Shown: positions 7,117 through 15,830, numbered from the stretch's first letter. The stretch is DNA of 25,167 nucleotides from CAZVJA01 sp964626885 (GCA_964626885.1 CAZVJA010000062.1:1-25167); one strand, 5' to 3'. Made by a program: numbers and translations. The notes: generated by a model not told the origin, from the letters alone.

Positions 7117-7676
7117 TTGCCGTCTTTGGCCTCTTTATCGTGGTCATGATCGCCGTGATCGTGGCCATGATCATGGTCGTGCGAAAGTTCGCCCGAATAT
7201 TGTTTCCCTTCAATAGTTACGGCGATCCGCCCCTTCAGTTCCTCGATGTCATGCACGTGAGCGCTGATCTGCTCATTCCCCGCCAACTCGAAGCGCGATG
7301 ATTTTCCTTCCGGTTCTCCCTTTTGCGGTACCGCAACCGCTTGGTACTGGGCCGATTTACCGTCGATCACCAGATTCAACGCCACTTCCTTCTGATCGAT
7401 CGGGTGCGCTTTGTGTGGATCGGACCCGAGAATGTAGACCACGACCTTTTTTGCCGCCGCGTCGAACACAACTTCCGCGTGGAATTCCTCTTCCCCTAAC
7501 TCAACGAGGTGGCCGTCGTGCGGGCCATGCTCGTGCTCATGATGATGGGCGGTGGTGTCCTCGACTTTGCCACCTTTGGGAATGGCTTTTCCCTGTTTCG
7601 TCGCCGGTTCACATCCGGAAACAACAAGCAGCAACCCCCCAGCCACGCAACAAGAAAATAATGCATCCCAGCGCAT
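7113..7676 (-). CDS. Histidine-rich lipoprotein, putative metal binder
   Basis: Exported lipoprotein of 187 residues. I chose ATG 7676 because AAGGA lies nine bases upstream and the product then starts with a standard signal (MRWDALFSCCVAGGLLLVVSGC, given here as residues 1-20 plus the lipobox Gly-Cys). A longer frame reaches 7730. The mature protein has an N-terminal His/Glu cluster (HHHEHEHGPHDGH), a central beta-rich domain with KVVVYILGSDPHKAHPI, and a C-terminal tail of alternating His and Asp (HDHDHGHDHGDHDHD). Such tails bind Zn, Ni, Co or Cu. It is coupled to the DUF2752 gene by a four-base overlap. It could be a metal-storage or metal-delivery protein, but no transporter lies beside it in the window. 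Confidence 0.83.
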   Translation of the reverse strand: MRWDALFSCCVAGGLLLVVSGCEPATKQGKAIPKGGKVEDTTAHHHEHEHGPHDGHLVELGEEEFHAEVVFDAAAKKVVVYILGSDPHKAHPIDQKEVALNLVIDGKSAQYQAVAVPQKGEPEGKSSRFELAGNEQISAHVHDIEELKGRIAVTIEGKQYSGELSHDHDHGHDHGDHDHDKEAKDGK

Positions 7677-7866
7677 TGCAGTCCATCCTTTCTGAGTTTG
7701 ATTTCGGTGGAAATCACCGATGAATACCAATGTCCAAAATATCGGGTGGTGGCGAATGCCAATCCGCGTTCAGTGTATGCGAGACCGAAACGCCTGTACA
7801 AGTCATTCGCGAAGACACGAAGGTTAGGCCGCCCGATTGTCTCGGAACGAACACGCGATCTACCGT

Positions 7867-8805
7867 CTAGCAAGATGCTTGATTCTTCAGAGCATGCTGG
7901 AGGAGTTCAAACAGGCGATCGACCTCGCGGCGAGTCTCGTCGTCCAGAACATAGCCGACCGGTCCGCGGATGATTGTGTTTCGGAAGATGCCCCGTTTTT
8001 GCAGGAGGTATTTTTCGACCGCCAGAAAACCGTCGAGACTCGTCTGCAACGATACCAGCGATGAGATCGGCAACGACAATTCGTATGCCCGCCGGTCGTC
8101 TCCCTGCTCAAGTGCTTTCCACAACGCAACAATTCCGTCGATCAGGTCGGCTCCCGGCATCGTTCCAATAATCCCGCGGCGGTAACTGTCAACCAGCGCG
8201 ATGCCACCGCTCCCTTCAAAAATTCGTGCGGCTCCGCCAGTCGCTTCGCGCAGGGCCGTAAGGCGCGGGCCGATCGGTGTCGCCTCTGGCTTGAACAGCA
8301 CCCGCGCGCCGTACATCTCGAGAATCCGCGCCTGCAGTGCGATCGACATCGGCCGGCCAACGTATCCGCTGGCATCCTGCACGATGACCGGCAGGTAACA
8401 GGCGCGAAAGATCCGCTCGTAGTAGCGGAGCAGTTCGTCATCCGCCAGTGCCACCGAGATTGGTGGGATCGCCATCACGGCATGAGCTCCGCATTCTTCC
8501 GCATGGCGGGCCAATCGTTCCGCAACGAAGCTACTCTCAGCGCCAACGCTGATGACAACGGTGCCTCGATGACATACCTGGCGGCAGACATGGTCCGCCA
8601 ACCGCTCCCGTTCATCAGTCGACAATCGCAGCACTTCCGAAACCATAGCCATCACGACGCCAGTGACACCCTGTCCCAATAGCCAGTCGAGCTCACGATC
8701 GAGAGTTTCGAAGTCGAGAGACTCATCTTCATGGAACGGTGTGCTGAAGACAGGCAGCACTCCTTTGACCCAGCGGCGATTACCGGAAGCCGTACCCGCG
8801 CTCAC
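7867..8805 (-). CDS. DapA/NAL-superfamily aldolase-like enzyme
   Basis: Cytoplasmic (beta/alpha)8 enzyme of the dihydrodipicolinate synthase/N-acetylneuraminate lyase superfamily, 312 residues. GTG 8805 is chosen because AAAGGA lies eight bases upstream and the product then begins close to the family start (VKGVLPVFSTPF); an open frame reaches back to 9045. The Schiff-base lysine is probably K172 (VLFKPEA). The GSGGIALVDSYRRGIIGTMPG region is a family signature. The place of the usual catalytic tyrosine ('YNxP') is taken by Q143-D144 (VQDASGY), so it is unlikely to be authentic DapA for lysine synthesis. It looks more like a dehydratase/aldolase of sugar-acid or related catabolism. Substrate not determined. 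It follows queE at 157 bases, apparently separately. Confidence 0.85.
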   Translation of the reverse strand: MSAGTASGNRRWVKGVLPVFSTPFHEDESLDFETLDRELDWLLGQGVTGVVMAMVSEVLRLSTDERERLADHVCRQVCHRGTVVISVGAESSFVAERLARHAEECGAHAVMAIPPISVALADDELLRYYERIFRACYLPVIVQDASGYVGRPMSIALQARILEMYGARVLFKPEATPIGPRLTALREATGGAARIFEGSGGIALVDSYRRGIIGTMPGADLIDGIVALWKALEQGDDRRAYELSLPISSLVSLQTSLDGFLAVEKYLLQKRGIFRNTIIRGPVGYVLDDETRREVDRLFELLQHALKNQASC

Positions 8806-8962
8806 TTGCTCGTTCCTTTCCACAACTCCACGACGGCTCTTTCGGGGAGCCCGACTTACTCTTGAATCAAATCTTACCAGAGACTTTTGAACACAGCGCT
8901 CGCCGGCTGCCGTACCTTTTAGAACAGACGTCGTCTCTATCAGACGCGAGTCGGGCTGGGCA

Positions 8963-9640
8963 TCAAGTGCCGCGTGCATTTCCAAACAGCTCAACATGCA
9001 GCCGCGGAGAAACTCGCAATCCCCGCCGGTTGGCTTCCCCTTCAAGCCATTCCATCTTCTTCTGCAGCGTCTCTTGATCGGTGGCCTGAGGCATCAGAAA
9101 AACGTGAGCTCGGTCGGAATCTGGCAGTTGTCGGAGTTGCTCTTCGACGTCAGTCAGGTCTTCGGAGTTATCGATGACGTACTTGAGTTGGTGCGGATAC
9201 TCACGGATCAAACGTTGCAGCACTTCGGTGTTCTCACGCCGTTGTTCGTGACGATATTCCCAGCGGCTGCCGCGCGGCGTCGAATTCGGACGTTTCGGGC
9301 TGATGGACATTAGATCGGCATGCACTGGTCGGTAAACAGTTCCCGCAGTTTCGATAGTCACGAACCGCCCGGCATCGCGCAACGACCGCGTGAAAGGGAC
9401 GACATCTCGCTGCAACAGCGGTTCCCCTCCCGTGACGACGACATGTTCGCAGTCATGTGCCAGCACTTTTTGCAACACATCCTGCCAGCTTTCTTGCAGC
9501 CCTTCCGGTTCCCACGAGGAGTAGGAAGTGTCACAGAACCAGCAGCGTAGATTACAACCCGTTGTGCGCACAAAAACCGAAGTGGTTCCGGCGTAGGCCC
9601 CCTCTCCCTGAATAGATTGAAACAGTTCGCAGATCCGCAT
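8963..9640 (-). CDS. queE: 7-carboxy-7-deazaguanine synthase (radical SAM)
   Basis: Radical SAM enzyme that converts 6-carboxy-tetrahydropterin to 7-carboxy-7-deazaguanine, the ring-contraction step of queuosine/preQ0 synthesis. The 225-residue product starts with the family's MRICELFQSIQGEG. The 4Fe-4S cysteines are C29, C33 and C36 (CNLRCWFC), followed by TGGEPLL (70-76), which binds SAM. The CX3CX2C spacing is standard; longer-loop variants occur elsewhere. It lies 12 bases downstream of queC on the same strand, forming a queC-queE unit. queD, queF and tgt are not in the window. Secure assignment. Confidence 0.94.
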   Translation of the reverse strand: MRICELFQSIQGEGAYAGTTSVFVRTTGCNLRCWFCDTSYSSWEPEGLQESWQDVLQKVLAHDCEHVVVTGGEPLLQRDVVPFTRSLRDAGRFVTIETAGTVYRPVHADLMSISPKRPNSTPRGSRWEYRHEQRRENTEVLQRLIREYPHQLKYVIDNSEDLTDVEEQLRQLPDSDRAHVFLMPQATDQETLQKKMEWLEGEANRRGLRVSPRLHVELFGNARGT

Positions 9641-9652
9641 CGCTATCCACTA

Positions 9653-10354
9653 TCAATTCACATAACGGGCGGGGTCCGGAAACCCAGCCTCTGAGAATCC
9701 TTTCAATCGAAGTAAACAAGAATCGCAATGGCCGCAGGAGCGCCCCTGCTCATCCGGATCATAGCAACTGTGAGTCCGGCTGTAATCGACTCCCAGTGCG
9801 ATTCCCCGTCGAATGATTTCGGCCTTCGTCAATTCGATCAACGGAGTATGAACCTTCCAGTCGACCGTACCCTCAACACCCGATTTCGTCGCCAGGTTTG
9901 CCAGACGCTCGAATGCTGCGATGAATTCCGGACGGCAATCGGGATAGCCGCTGTAATCCACGGCATTCACGCCGACAAAAACATCGCTCGCTCCCAGGGT
10001 CTCGGCCCAGCCGAGCGCCACCGACAAGAATATCGTATTCCGCGCAGGGACATAGGTGATGGGAATGCCTGCCGACATTTGATCGTCGCTGCGATCCTTG
10101 GGGACGGGAATGTCGTCCGTGAGCGCTGAGCCGCCGAACGGACGCAGATCGAGTGAGAATACGACGTGTCGAGTCGCACCGAGCGCCGAGCAGACCTGAC
10201 GCGCCGCATCCAACTCGTATCGATGACGTTGGCCGTAATCAAACGACAATGCGAAACAGTCGAAACCATCACCCCGAGCAATGGCCAAGGTCGTGGCGGA
10301 ATCAAGCCCCCCGCTCACCAGCACCACTGCCCGCCGATTTTTAGTTGCCATCAC
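9653..10354 (-). CDS. queC: 7-cyano-7-deazaguanine (preQ0) synthase
   Basis: ATP-dependent enzyme converting 7-carboxy-7-deazaguanine with ammonia to preQ0 in queuosine biosynthesis. Of 233 residues, the PP-loop SGGLDS is at 14-19, and the structural zinc cysteines are C197, C207, C210 and C213 (SCGHCDSC). The FDYGQRHRYEL and YVPARNTIFLS blocks are typical. The start is GTG 10354 or the adjacent ATG 10351; neither has a strong ribosome binding site. It is cotranscribed with queE, which follows after 12 bases and supplies its substrate. Confidence 0.95.
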   Translation of the reverse strand: MMATKNRRAVVLVSGGLDSATTLAIARGDGFDCFALSFDYGQRHRYELDAARQVCSALGATRHVVFSLDLRPFGGSALTDDIPVPKDRSDDQMSAGIPITYVPARNTIFLSVALGWAETLGASDVFVGVNAVDYSGYPDCRPEFIAAFERLANLATKSGVEGTVDWKVHTPLIELTKAEIIRRGIALGVDYSRTHSCYDPDEQGRSCGHCDSCLLRLKGFSEAGFPDPARYVN

Positions 10355-10503
10355 GGAATCGCGATCAGCTCAGAGGATCTCCACACAGCACCCCTGGAGG
10401 CTATCAATCGCCGAGTCGGGCTGCAATCGATCTGCACGCCCGGCTCAATATTTGCCCGATCGCTGTTCGCAGCAGACTCGGTTAGACCAAAGCTTGCCGA
10501 CTC

Positions 10504-11037
10504 TCAATATCGCCGGTAGACACTGGGACGAGGATAATAGAAGTTGTAAGTCCGGCCATAACCGAAGCCGTTGCCGTAATTCCGAAAATACGAATACGGC
10601 GTAATGTAATCGTACCGGCTGACAATCGGTTCCGGTGCATTGCGGACGATTGTCGTTGGCCGCAGTTGACCGAACAGAAGTTCCATTGCCGCGTCGTGGC
10701 GGTAAGACGGGTTTGCGTTGTATTCCGCGCGGCTGAACGGAATGGAACGGAAAACTTGGGCATAACTCTGCGCACTGGCAGCAGTTGCGGGCTTCTGATT
10801 TCCCTCCGGCGCAGGCGCGGCGACTTCCGCATGGGTGACGACCTTCGTTGCGGGAACAATCTGCAGCTCGTCAGCAGCAGCTGCGAATCTGGGAGCGATC
10901 AGCCCTGTCGCAACCAGCGCCACCGCGATGGCGCCGCGTGTCCAGAACTGAACCGATAAGGCGATTACCTTCGTGATAGGGTTGTATGCGGGTGCACTGA
11001 ACATGTTGCTGCAAAACTGGTTGGGACATTTTGGCAT
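10504..11037 (-). CDS. Hypothetical exported protein with Tyr/Arg-rich tail
   Basis: Product of 177 residues from ATG 11037, chosen because AGAGG lies ten bases upstream; the frame is open to 11121. The first 30 residues contain two cysteines (PKCPNQFC), then a hydrophobic segment (about 34-50) and an AAAA stretch fit a signal-peptidase site (RFAAAADE), although the polar leader before it is long. The mature protein has an Ala/Pro-rich stretch and a C-terminal third dominated by Tyr, Phe, Gly, Asn and Arg (YDYITPYSYFRNYGNGFGYG). Such tails occur in surface or matrix proteins. I do not recognise a family. A candidate promoter lies upstream at 11099-11128. Confidence 0.7.
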   Translation of the reverse strand: MPKCPNQFCSNMFSAPAYNPITKVIALSVQFWTRGAIAVALVATGLIAPRFAAAADELQIVPATKVVTHAEVAAPAPEGNQKPATAASAQSYAQVFRSIPFSRAEYNANPSYRHDAAMELLFGQLRPTTIVRNAPEPIVSRYDYITPYSYFRNYGNGFGYGRTYNFYYPRPSVYRRY

Positions 11038-11098
11038 GGTTGTGAACCTCTTCAGAGTAGCGATTCGAAGCGGGCAGAGAACGCAATTCACTTTGCGC

Positions 11099-11128
11099 AG
11101 AGTACCCAACTTCTTTTGCAAGTGTCAA
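11099..11128 (-). promoter_or_regulatory. Candidate promoter of the Tyr-rich exported protein
   Basis: Minus strand TTGACA (11128-11123), 18-base spacer, TACTCT (11104-11099). The -35 is perfect and the -10 weak. It lies about 62 bases upstream of ATG 11037. Confidence 0.4.
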
Positions 11129-11187
11129 ACTGTGAGGGAACCCAGTTAGCTGTATTTGTCCGCCAAATCGGACCGATGCCGCGCCGG

Positions 11188-11216
11188 TTGACCCTGCCCG
11201 GGGCGGTGTCTAAAGT
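11188..11216 (+). promoter_or_regulatory. Candidate promoter of argH
   Basis: TTGACC (11188-11193), 17-base spacer, TAAAGT (11211-11216): five of six and four of six matches to sigma-70 boxes. It ends 57 bases before the argH GTG, a plausible leader length. Confidence 0.45.
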
Positions 11217-11273
11217 AGTAATTATTCAAGAGTTGTGTCGCTTTGGCGGGTTTTTAGGGGAGGGATTTAAGTC

Positions 11274-12653
11274 GTGGGCAAAGCTTGGGGTGGTCGCTTT
11301 CAGCAAAAGACCGATCCCCGCGTCGAGCGGTTTACCGAGTCGATCAGCTTCGACCACCGGTTGGCTGCGGTCGACGTCCGGGGCTCGCAAGCCCACGCGC
11401 GGATGCTGGCAACGGTAGGATTGCTCACGAACGAGGAATGCGAACAGATCGTCGATGCTCTCGACCAGATTCTTGGCCGGATCGAACGTGGTGAGTTTCC
11501 GTTCCGGCAGGAACTGGAAGACATCCACATGCATATCGAAACCGCGCTCATCGAACAGATCGGAGATGTCGGCCGCAAGCTCCACACTGCCCGTAGCCGC
11601 AACGATCAAATCTCTAATGACCTGAAGCTGTACATTCGCGAGGCGATCGGGCAGATCGACCGATTGCTGGAAGACATGCAGACGTCGTTTGTCACCCGGT
11701 CCGACAGTGATCTCGATATCGTCATACCGGGTTATACGCACATGCAGCGCGCTCAGCCGGTGTTGGCGGTGCACTACTGGCTTGCCTACTGCGAGAAGTT
11801 AGACCGAGACCGGCAACGCCTGGCCGACTGCGCAAAGCGGGTCAACGTGTCATCTCTCGGAACAGCGGCGCTCGCAGGTACATCGTTGCCCATCGATCGC
11901 AATGTCACTGCGGAACAACTTGGTTTCACATCGGTCGCGGCCAATAGCCTCGATGTGTCGAGCGATCGGGACTTCATTGCCGAGTTTCTCGGTTCGCTGG
12001 CGATTATCGCAATTCACCTCAGCGGTTGGGCGGAAGAATGGATTCTCTGGTTTTCGACGGAGTTCGGATATTTGAAGCTTCCAGATGCCTACACCACCGG
12101 ATCGTCGATCATGCCGCAGAAGCGGAACCCCGACGTACTCGAGTTAATCCGCGGCAAGTCGGCAAGGGTCATCGCGGCTTCACAACAGGTGCTCGTGCTC
12201 CTGAAAGGTTTGCCGCTGGCCTACAATCGGGATTTGCAAGAGGACAAAATTGCGCTGTTCGACGCGATTGATACGATTATCGCCTGCCTCGAACTGGCAC
12301 CGAGCATCATCGCCGGTGCGGAACTGCAAACGGAACGCATTGCCGAGCGTCTGGAAGAGGGCTTCCTCGATGCCACGGCACTCATGGAGTATTTGATTCT
12401 CAAAAACGTCCCGATGCGCACCGCGCACGAGACGGTTGGCAAGCTGGTCGCGCTGTGCGATCAGCGAAGCTGCCGGCTGTCGGACCTTTCGCATGATGAG
12501 TTGAAAACAGCTTGCGACCGCATCGACGCCGATGTGAAGAACGTGCTCGGAGTCGCGAATGCCGTCGCAGCTCTCAAGAGTTATGGTTCCGGCGGAAGGC
12601 AATGCGTGGAGCAGCAACTCGCCCGTTGGAAACAACGGTTCGGCATTCAATAA
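11274..12653 (+). CDS. argH: Argininosuccinate lyase
   Basis: Last enzyme of arginine biosynthesis, splitting argininosuccinate into arginine and fumarate; a cytoplasmic homotetramer of the fumarase/aspartase superfamily. The 459-residue length is normal. The signature loop TTGSSIMPQKRNPD (274-287) contains the catalytic serine region, and HTARSRNDQ (104-112) and GYTHMQRAQP (153-162) are the other conserved active-site blocks. It starts with GTG preceded by GGGAGGGA, giving MGKAWGGRF, the expected N-terminus. No other arg genes are present. truA follows after 76 bases. Confidence 0.97.
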   Translation: MGKAWGGRFQQKTDPRVERFTESISFDHRLAAVDVRGSQAHARMLATVGLLTNEECEQIVDALDQILGRIERGEFPFRQELEDIHMHIETALIEQIGDVGRKLHTARSRNDQISNDLKLYIREAIGQIDRLLEDMQTSFVTRSDSDLDIVIPGYTHMQRAQPVLAVHYWLAYCEKLDRDRQRLADCAKRVNVSSLGTAALAGTSLPIDRNVTAEQLGFTSVAANSLDVSSDRDFIAEFLGSLAIIAIHLSGWAEEWILWFSTEFGYLKLPDAYTTGSSIMPQKRNPDVLELIRGKSARVIAASQQVLVLLKGLPLAYNRDLQEDKIALFDAIDTIIACLELAPSIIAGAELQTERIAERLEEGFLDATALMEYLILKNVPMRTAHETVGKLVALCDQRSCRLSDLSHDELKTACDRIDADVKNVLGVANAVAALKSYGSGGRQCVEQQLARWKQRFGIQ

Positions 12654-12729
12654 ATTCAACGTACCGATAAGTCGCCTCAGGATACGATGCCTTGCCGGCG
12701 GGCTGTTCTCGTATTGATGATCTGGCTCC

Positions 12730-13623
12730 ATGCGGAATATCTGTCTTACTCTTGCATACGACGGCACGAATTACGTCGGCTGGCAGGTTCAGCCGAACGG
12801 TCCCTCGATCCAAGAGCAGGTTGAGCGGGCCATTCACGATCTGACCGGCGAAGACCAGCGGTTGATGGTTGCCGGACGGACGGATTCCGGTGTTCATGCG
12901 ATCGGGCAGGTTGCAAATTTCTGGTCGAACACGACCATCCCGTGTGAAGGTCTGCGTCTCGCGCTACAGACCCGCCTTCCCGAGGATATCGTCGTGCGGA
13001 ACGTTGCCGATGTTGACGACAGCTTTCATGCCACCTATTCCGCGAAGACCAAACGTTATCGCTACATCATCGAAAACAGCCAGTTGCCGAACCCCTTGCT
13101 GAGAAAATACACGTGGCATTGGCGCAGCCGGCTCGATGCCGATGCCATGCATGCAGCGGCACAAGAACTCGTGGGTATGCACGACTTTCGTTCCTTCGAG
13201 ACCGATTACCCCAACAAAGCCACTAGCGTCCGGACTGTATTTGAGGCGACAGTTGCTCGGCACTCCGGCTGGTCCGGTTGGGGATCGTCGCACGTTTCGG
13301 AAAACGGCACGCGCGGGAACAGTCATGCGCCGGATGATGCACTTTCCTTCGTCTGGTTCGACATCGTCGCGGACGGGTTTCTCTACAATATGGTGCGGGC
13401 GATTGTGGGCACGTTGCTGCGTGTCGGCGAGCACAAGTGGACTTCAGCCGACGTCCGTAGAATTCTCCACTCCCAGGACCGGGCCGAAGCCGGCTCTACG
13501 GTGCCACCGTACGGGCTTTACCTTGTCGAAGTCGATTACGGCCAAACCGCGCAAGATCAAAATAACCAGCAACCCGCACCCGCCGTCTCCAATCGCGGGA
13601 TTGATTACCGGGGTGACACATGA
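12730..13623 (+). CDS. truA: tRNA pseudouridine(38-40) synthase
   Basis: Converts uridines 38-40 of the tRNA anticodon stem-loop to pseudouridine. The catalytic aspartate is D52 in GRTDSGVHA (49-57); the N-terminal LAYDGTNYVGWQ and the C-terminal VADGFLYNMVRAIVGTLL blocks are typical. At 297 residues it is longer than the usual 245-270. The extra length comes from a Gly/Ser/Trp-rich insertion (RHSGWSGWGSSHVSENGTRG, about residues 177-196) and a polar Gln/Asn/Pro-rich C-terminal tail. The stop overlaps the start of the glycosyltransferase as ATGA, so the two are translationally coupled although functionally unrelated. Confidence 0.95.
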   Translation: MRNICLTLAYDGTNYVGWQVQPNGPSIQEQVERAIHDLTGEDQRLMVAGRTDSGVHAIGQVANFWSNTTIPCEGLRLALQTRLPEDIVVRNVADVDDSFHATYSAKTKRYRYIIENSQLPNPLLRKYTWHWRSRLDADAMHAAAQELVGMHDFRSFETDYPNKATSVRTVFEATVARHSGWSGWGSSHVSENGTRGNSHAPDDALSFVWFDIVADGFLYNMVRAIVGTLLRVGEHKWTSADVRRILHSQDRAEAGSTVPPYGLYLVEVDYGQTAQDQNNQQPAPAVSNRGIDYRGDT

Positions 13624-14780
13624 GGGTTACCCATATTATTACCCGCCTGATCATCGGCGGCGCGCAGGAGAACACGCTGCTGACCGTCGAGGACCAGCAT
13701 CATCTGCATGGCGACGAGGTAAGCCTCATTACGGGACCCGGACTCGGACCGGAAGGAAGCCTGGAGCAACGAGCCCGCGCGAAAGGGCTCGATCTGCGGA
13801 TCATTCCCGAAATGCAACGCAGTCTGCATCCGTTGCGCGACTGGGCCAGTTACCGAAAAATCGTAGCTCTGCTGCGCGAAATCCGTCCACAGATCGTGCA
13901 TACACACAGCTCGAAGGCGGGGATTCTTGGCCGAGCGGCCGCCGCGAAGCTCGGCATTCCCGTCGTGCACACGATTCATGGTGCCTCATTTCATTACGGC
14001 CAGAACCCGTTGCTTCACCGTAGCTACATCGCAGCCGAGAGATGGGCCGCGAGCCGATGCGACCGCTTCATCAGCGTCTGCGATGCCATGACCGACCAGT
14101 ACGTGCGGGCGGGCGTCGCCCCGCGTGAAATGTTCACGACCATTTACAGCGGCATGGAGGTCGAGCCATTCCTCAACCCGCCAAGGCCGCGTGAGACGGT
14201 TCGCGCGGAACTCGGCTTTGCACCGGAGCAAGTGGTCATCGGCAAGGTGGGACGTCTGTTTCACCTTAAAGGGCATGAGTTTGTGATCGCCGCGGCACGC
14301 GCGGTGGCGGACCGAGCGCAGAATGTTCGATTTCTCTTCATAGGTGATGGAATACTGCGCGAAAAGTATCAGGCCGATATCGCCCGGGCGGGGCTGACCG
14401 ACAAGTTCGTCTTCACCGGACTCGTTCCGCCGCAGCAGATTCCTGAATTAATTCACGCCTGCGACATCATCGCACACACGAGTCTTTGGGAGGGACTCGC
14501 GCGCGTGTTGCCACAGGCGCTGATCGCCGGCAAGCCGGTGGTGAGCTACGACGTCGACGGCGCTCGCGAGGTGGCGATTCCCGGAGAAACCGGCTACCTG
14601 CTCCCTCCGCAGTCCGTTGACGAACTTGCCGCGGCGCTCTGCGAATTGGTGGAAAATCCGCAATTGCGCGAACGTCTTGGCCGTACCGGACGTGAACGAT
14701 TCACCGATCAGTTTCGCCACGAGACGATGACTCGGCGAATATGCGAAGTGTATGCGGAACTTCTGGCATCGAAAGGTTGA
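13620..14780 (+). CDS. GT4-family glycosyltransferase
   Basis: GT-B fold glycosyltransferase of 386 residues that should transfer a sugar from an NDP donor to a lipid or glycan at the inner face of the membrane. The N-terminal acceptor domain begins MRVTHIITRLIIGGAQENTL, with a gly-rich loop and IVHTHSSKAGILGR typical of the family. The C-terminal donor domain has GKVGRLFHLKGHEFVIAA, LFIGDG and EGLARVLPQALIAGKPVV, the last being the EX7E-like nucleotide-sugar site. It overlaps truA by four bases. No other cell-envelope genes adjoin except the convergent nucleotidyltransferase-like gene, which could supply an activated sugar. Specific donor and acceptor are unknown. Confidence 0.9.
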   Translation: MRVTHIITRLIIGGAQENTLLTVEDQHHLHGDEVSLITGPGLGPEGSLEQRARAKGLDLRIIPEMQRSLHPLRDWASYRKIVALLREIRPQIVHTHSSKAGILGRAAAAKLGIPVVHTIHGASFHYGQNPLLHRSYIAAERWAASRCDRFISVCDAMTDQYVRAGVAPREMFTTIYSGMEVEPFLNPPRPRETVRAELGFAPEQVVIGKVGRLFHLKGHEFVIAAARAVADRAQNVRFLFIGDGILREKYQADIARAGLTDKFVFTGLVPPQQIPELIHACDIIAHTSLWEGLARVLPQALIAGKPVVSYDVDGAREVAIPGETGYLLPPQSVDELAAALCELVENPQLRERLGRTGRERFTDQFRHETMTRRICEVYAELLASKG

Positions 14781-14789
14781 TGTGATCCC

Positions 14790-15722
14790 TTAGATGCCGT
14801 TCGCCAGCAGCTCCTGCATCTCCACTTCGGTATCAAGATCCTTCGCGAAGGAGACCAACGGGGTGAGTGCGAACTGCACCGGAGGGAATGTTGCCGCGCG
14901 GCGATAGTCGCGATGCAACAGCAACTGGGCAACAGCGTTGCAGAAGTCGGCCACGGAGAGCTCGCCGCGGCGATACTTTCTATAAGCCCGCAGGCAGTGA
15001 TACGGGATTCCGACGGCCAACGATGGAGCTTGCAGCCGAAACAGATTGCGAAAATCCTCGATGATCAACCGACCCAGTCCCCGGAGGATCATCGGCCGCA
15101 GGCGTTTGCGCAATTCCAGATTGCGATGCCGATAGGCCAGTTGCAACAGATGGTTCGTCAGGCGCATCCGCAGTGCTCCGCCGCGGACGACAAACAGGTG
15201 CCCGGGATACATATTCAGCGGGGCATCGCTGGGGGTAGGGCGGAAAGCATAGGCCGGCTTCCAGGAACTCGCCCCCATGTCTGTAGGTTCAGCGACAATG
15301 AACTCTCCCCAGAAGAGAGCGCCAGCCATCGGTTCGTAACCCGTCCGCATGAGCTCGCGCAGTTCTTCCGCAGCAGGGAGAACGTCGCAGGCACAGATCG
15401 CGACTGGTGCGAGCGGATCGAATCGATGGCGCAACAGATCCCGCAGAACTGCCAATGTCATTGGTAGATTTCCCTCGACCGAAACGACTTCACAGTCGAC
15501 GAGATCGCCGTAGACCTGTTGCGGCCCGAGCAGAATGGGATCGGCAAAGGGGCCGGAGTCGCGAACCCGCTCGATCAGTTCACCGGCGAGGCAACGCCCG
15601 TTGGGAAGTGGCCGAGCACCTTTAAAACCCGAGAGCATTTCCTCGCGCGTCATACCGGGAGGGAGCGGACCGGAGCGTCGGTCGCTACCCGCGAGAATAA
15701 GGATCGGAAGAGGACTCGGCAT
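14790..15722 (-). CDS. Nucleotidyltransferase-like (NTP-transferase fold) protein
   Basis: Product of 310 residues starting at ATG 15722, with AAGGGAT eight bases upstream. The N-terminal part resembles NDP-sugar or MobA-type nucleotidyltransferases: PILILAGSDRR for the nucleotide-binding loop, KGARPLPNGRCLAGELIERV for the substrate segment, then AICACDVLP, whose Asp matches the metal-binding position in the 'D-x-P' motif. The second half is helical and basic (LQLAYRHRNLELRKRLRPMI) and I cannot assign it. The loop lacks a perfect GGxGTR consensus, so catalysis is not certain. It converges on the glycosyltransferase with nine bases between stops, and diverges from aroF. Confidence 0.7.
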   Translation of the reverse strand: MPSPLPILILAGSDRRSGPLPPGMTREEMLSGFKGARPLPNGRCLAGELIERVRDSGPFADPILLGPQQVYGDLVDCEVVSVEGNLPMTLAVLRDLLRHRFDPLAPVAICACDVLPAAEELRELMRTGYEPMAGALFWGEFIVAEPTDMGASSWKPAYAFRPTPSDAPLNMYPGHLFVVRGGALRMRLTNHLLQLAYRHRNLELRKRLRPMILRGLGRLIIEDFRNLFRLQAPSLAVGIPYHCLRAYRKYRRGELSVADFCNAVAQLLLHRDYRRAATFPPVQFALTPLVSFAKDLDTEVEMQELLANGI

Positions 15723-15782
15723 GGGTCACATCCCTTGGAGAATGTGTTTCCTGGTTTCATGATCAAACGAACTCACGGAGTG

Positions 15783-15794
15783 TTGATGCATCAA
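15783..15794. repeat. Perfect 12-bp palindrome between divergent genes
   Basis: TTGATGCATCAA lies 61 bases upstream of the nucleotidyltransferase-like start and about 100 bases upstream of the aroF leader promoter. It is a plausible operator for a dimeric regulator. Identity unknown. Confidence 0.3.
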
Positions 15795-15830
15795 GCATGA
15801 ACAAAGGGTTCTGGTCGCACAAGCAGAGTT

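Noticed and set aside
7704..7720. TCGGTG-GAAAT-CACCGA inverted repeat upstream of the histidine-rich lipoprotein gene
   Set aside because: A six-base stem is easily met by chance, and no promoter or U-run is associated with it.
10355..10503. Possible preQ1 riboswitch before queC
   Set aside because: I looked for a compact pseudoknot with the typical A-rich tail near the queC start and found none; the region has only a long-range imperfect repeat.
13136..14023. 295-codon plus-strand frame across the truA/glycosyltransferase junction
   Set aside because: It overlaps two secure genes in another frame, and its product is Arg/Ser/Pro-rich low-complexity sequence typical of a shifted frame.
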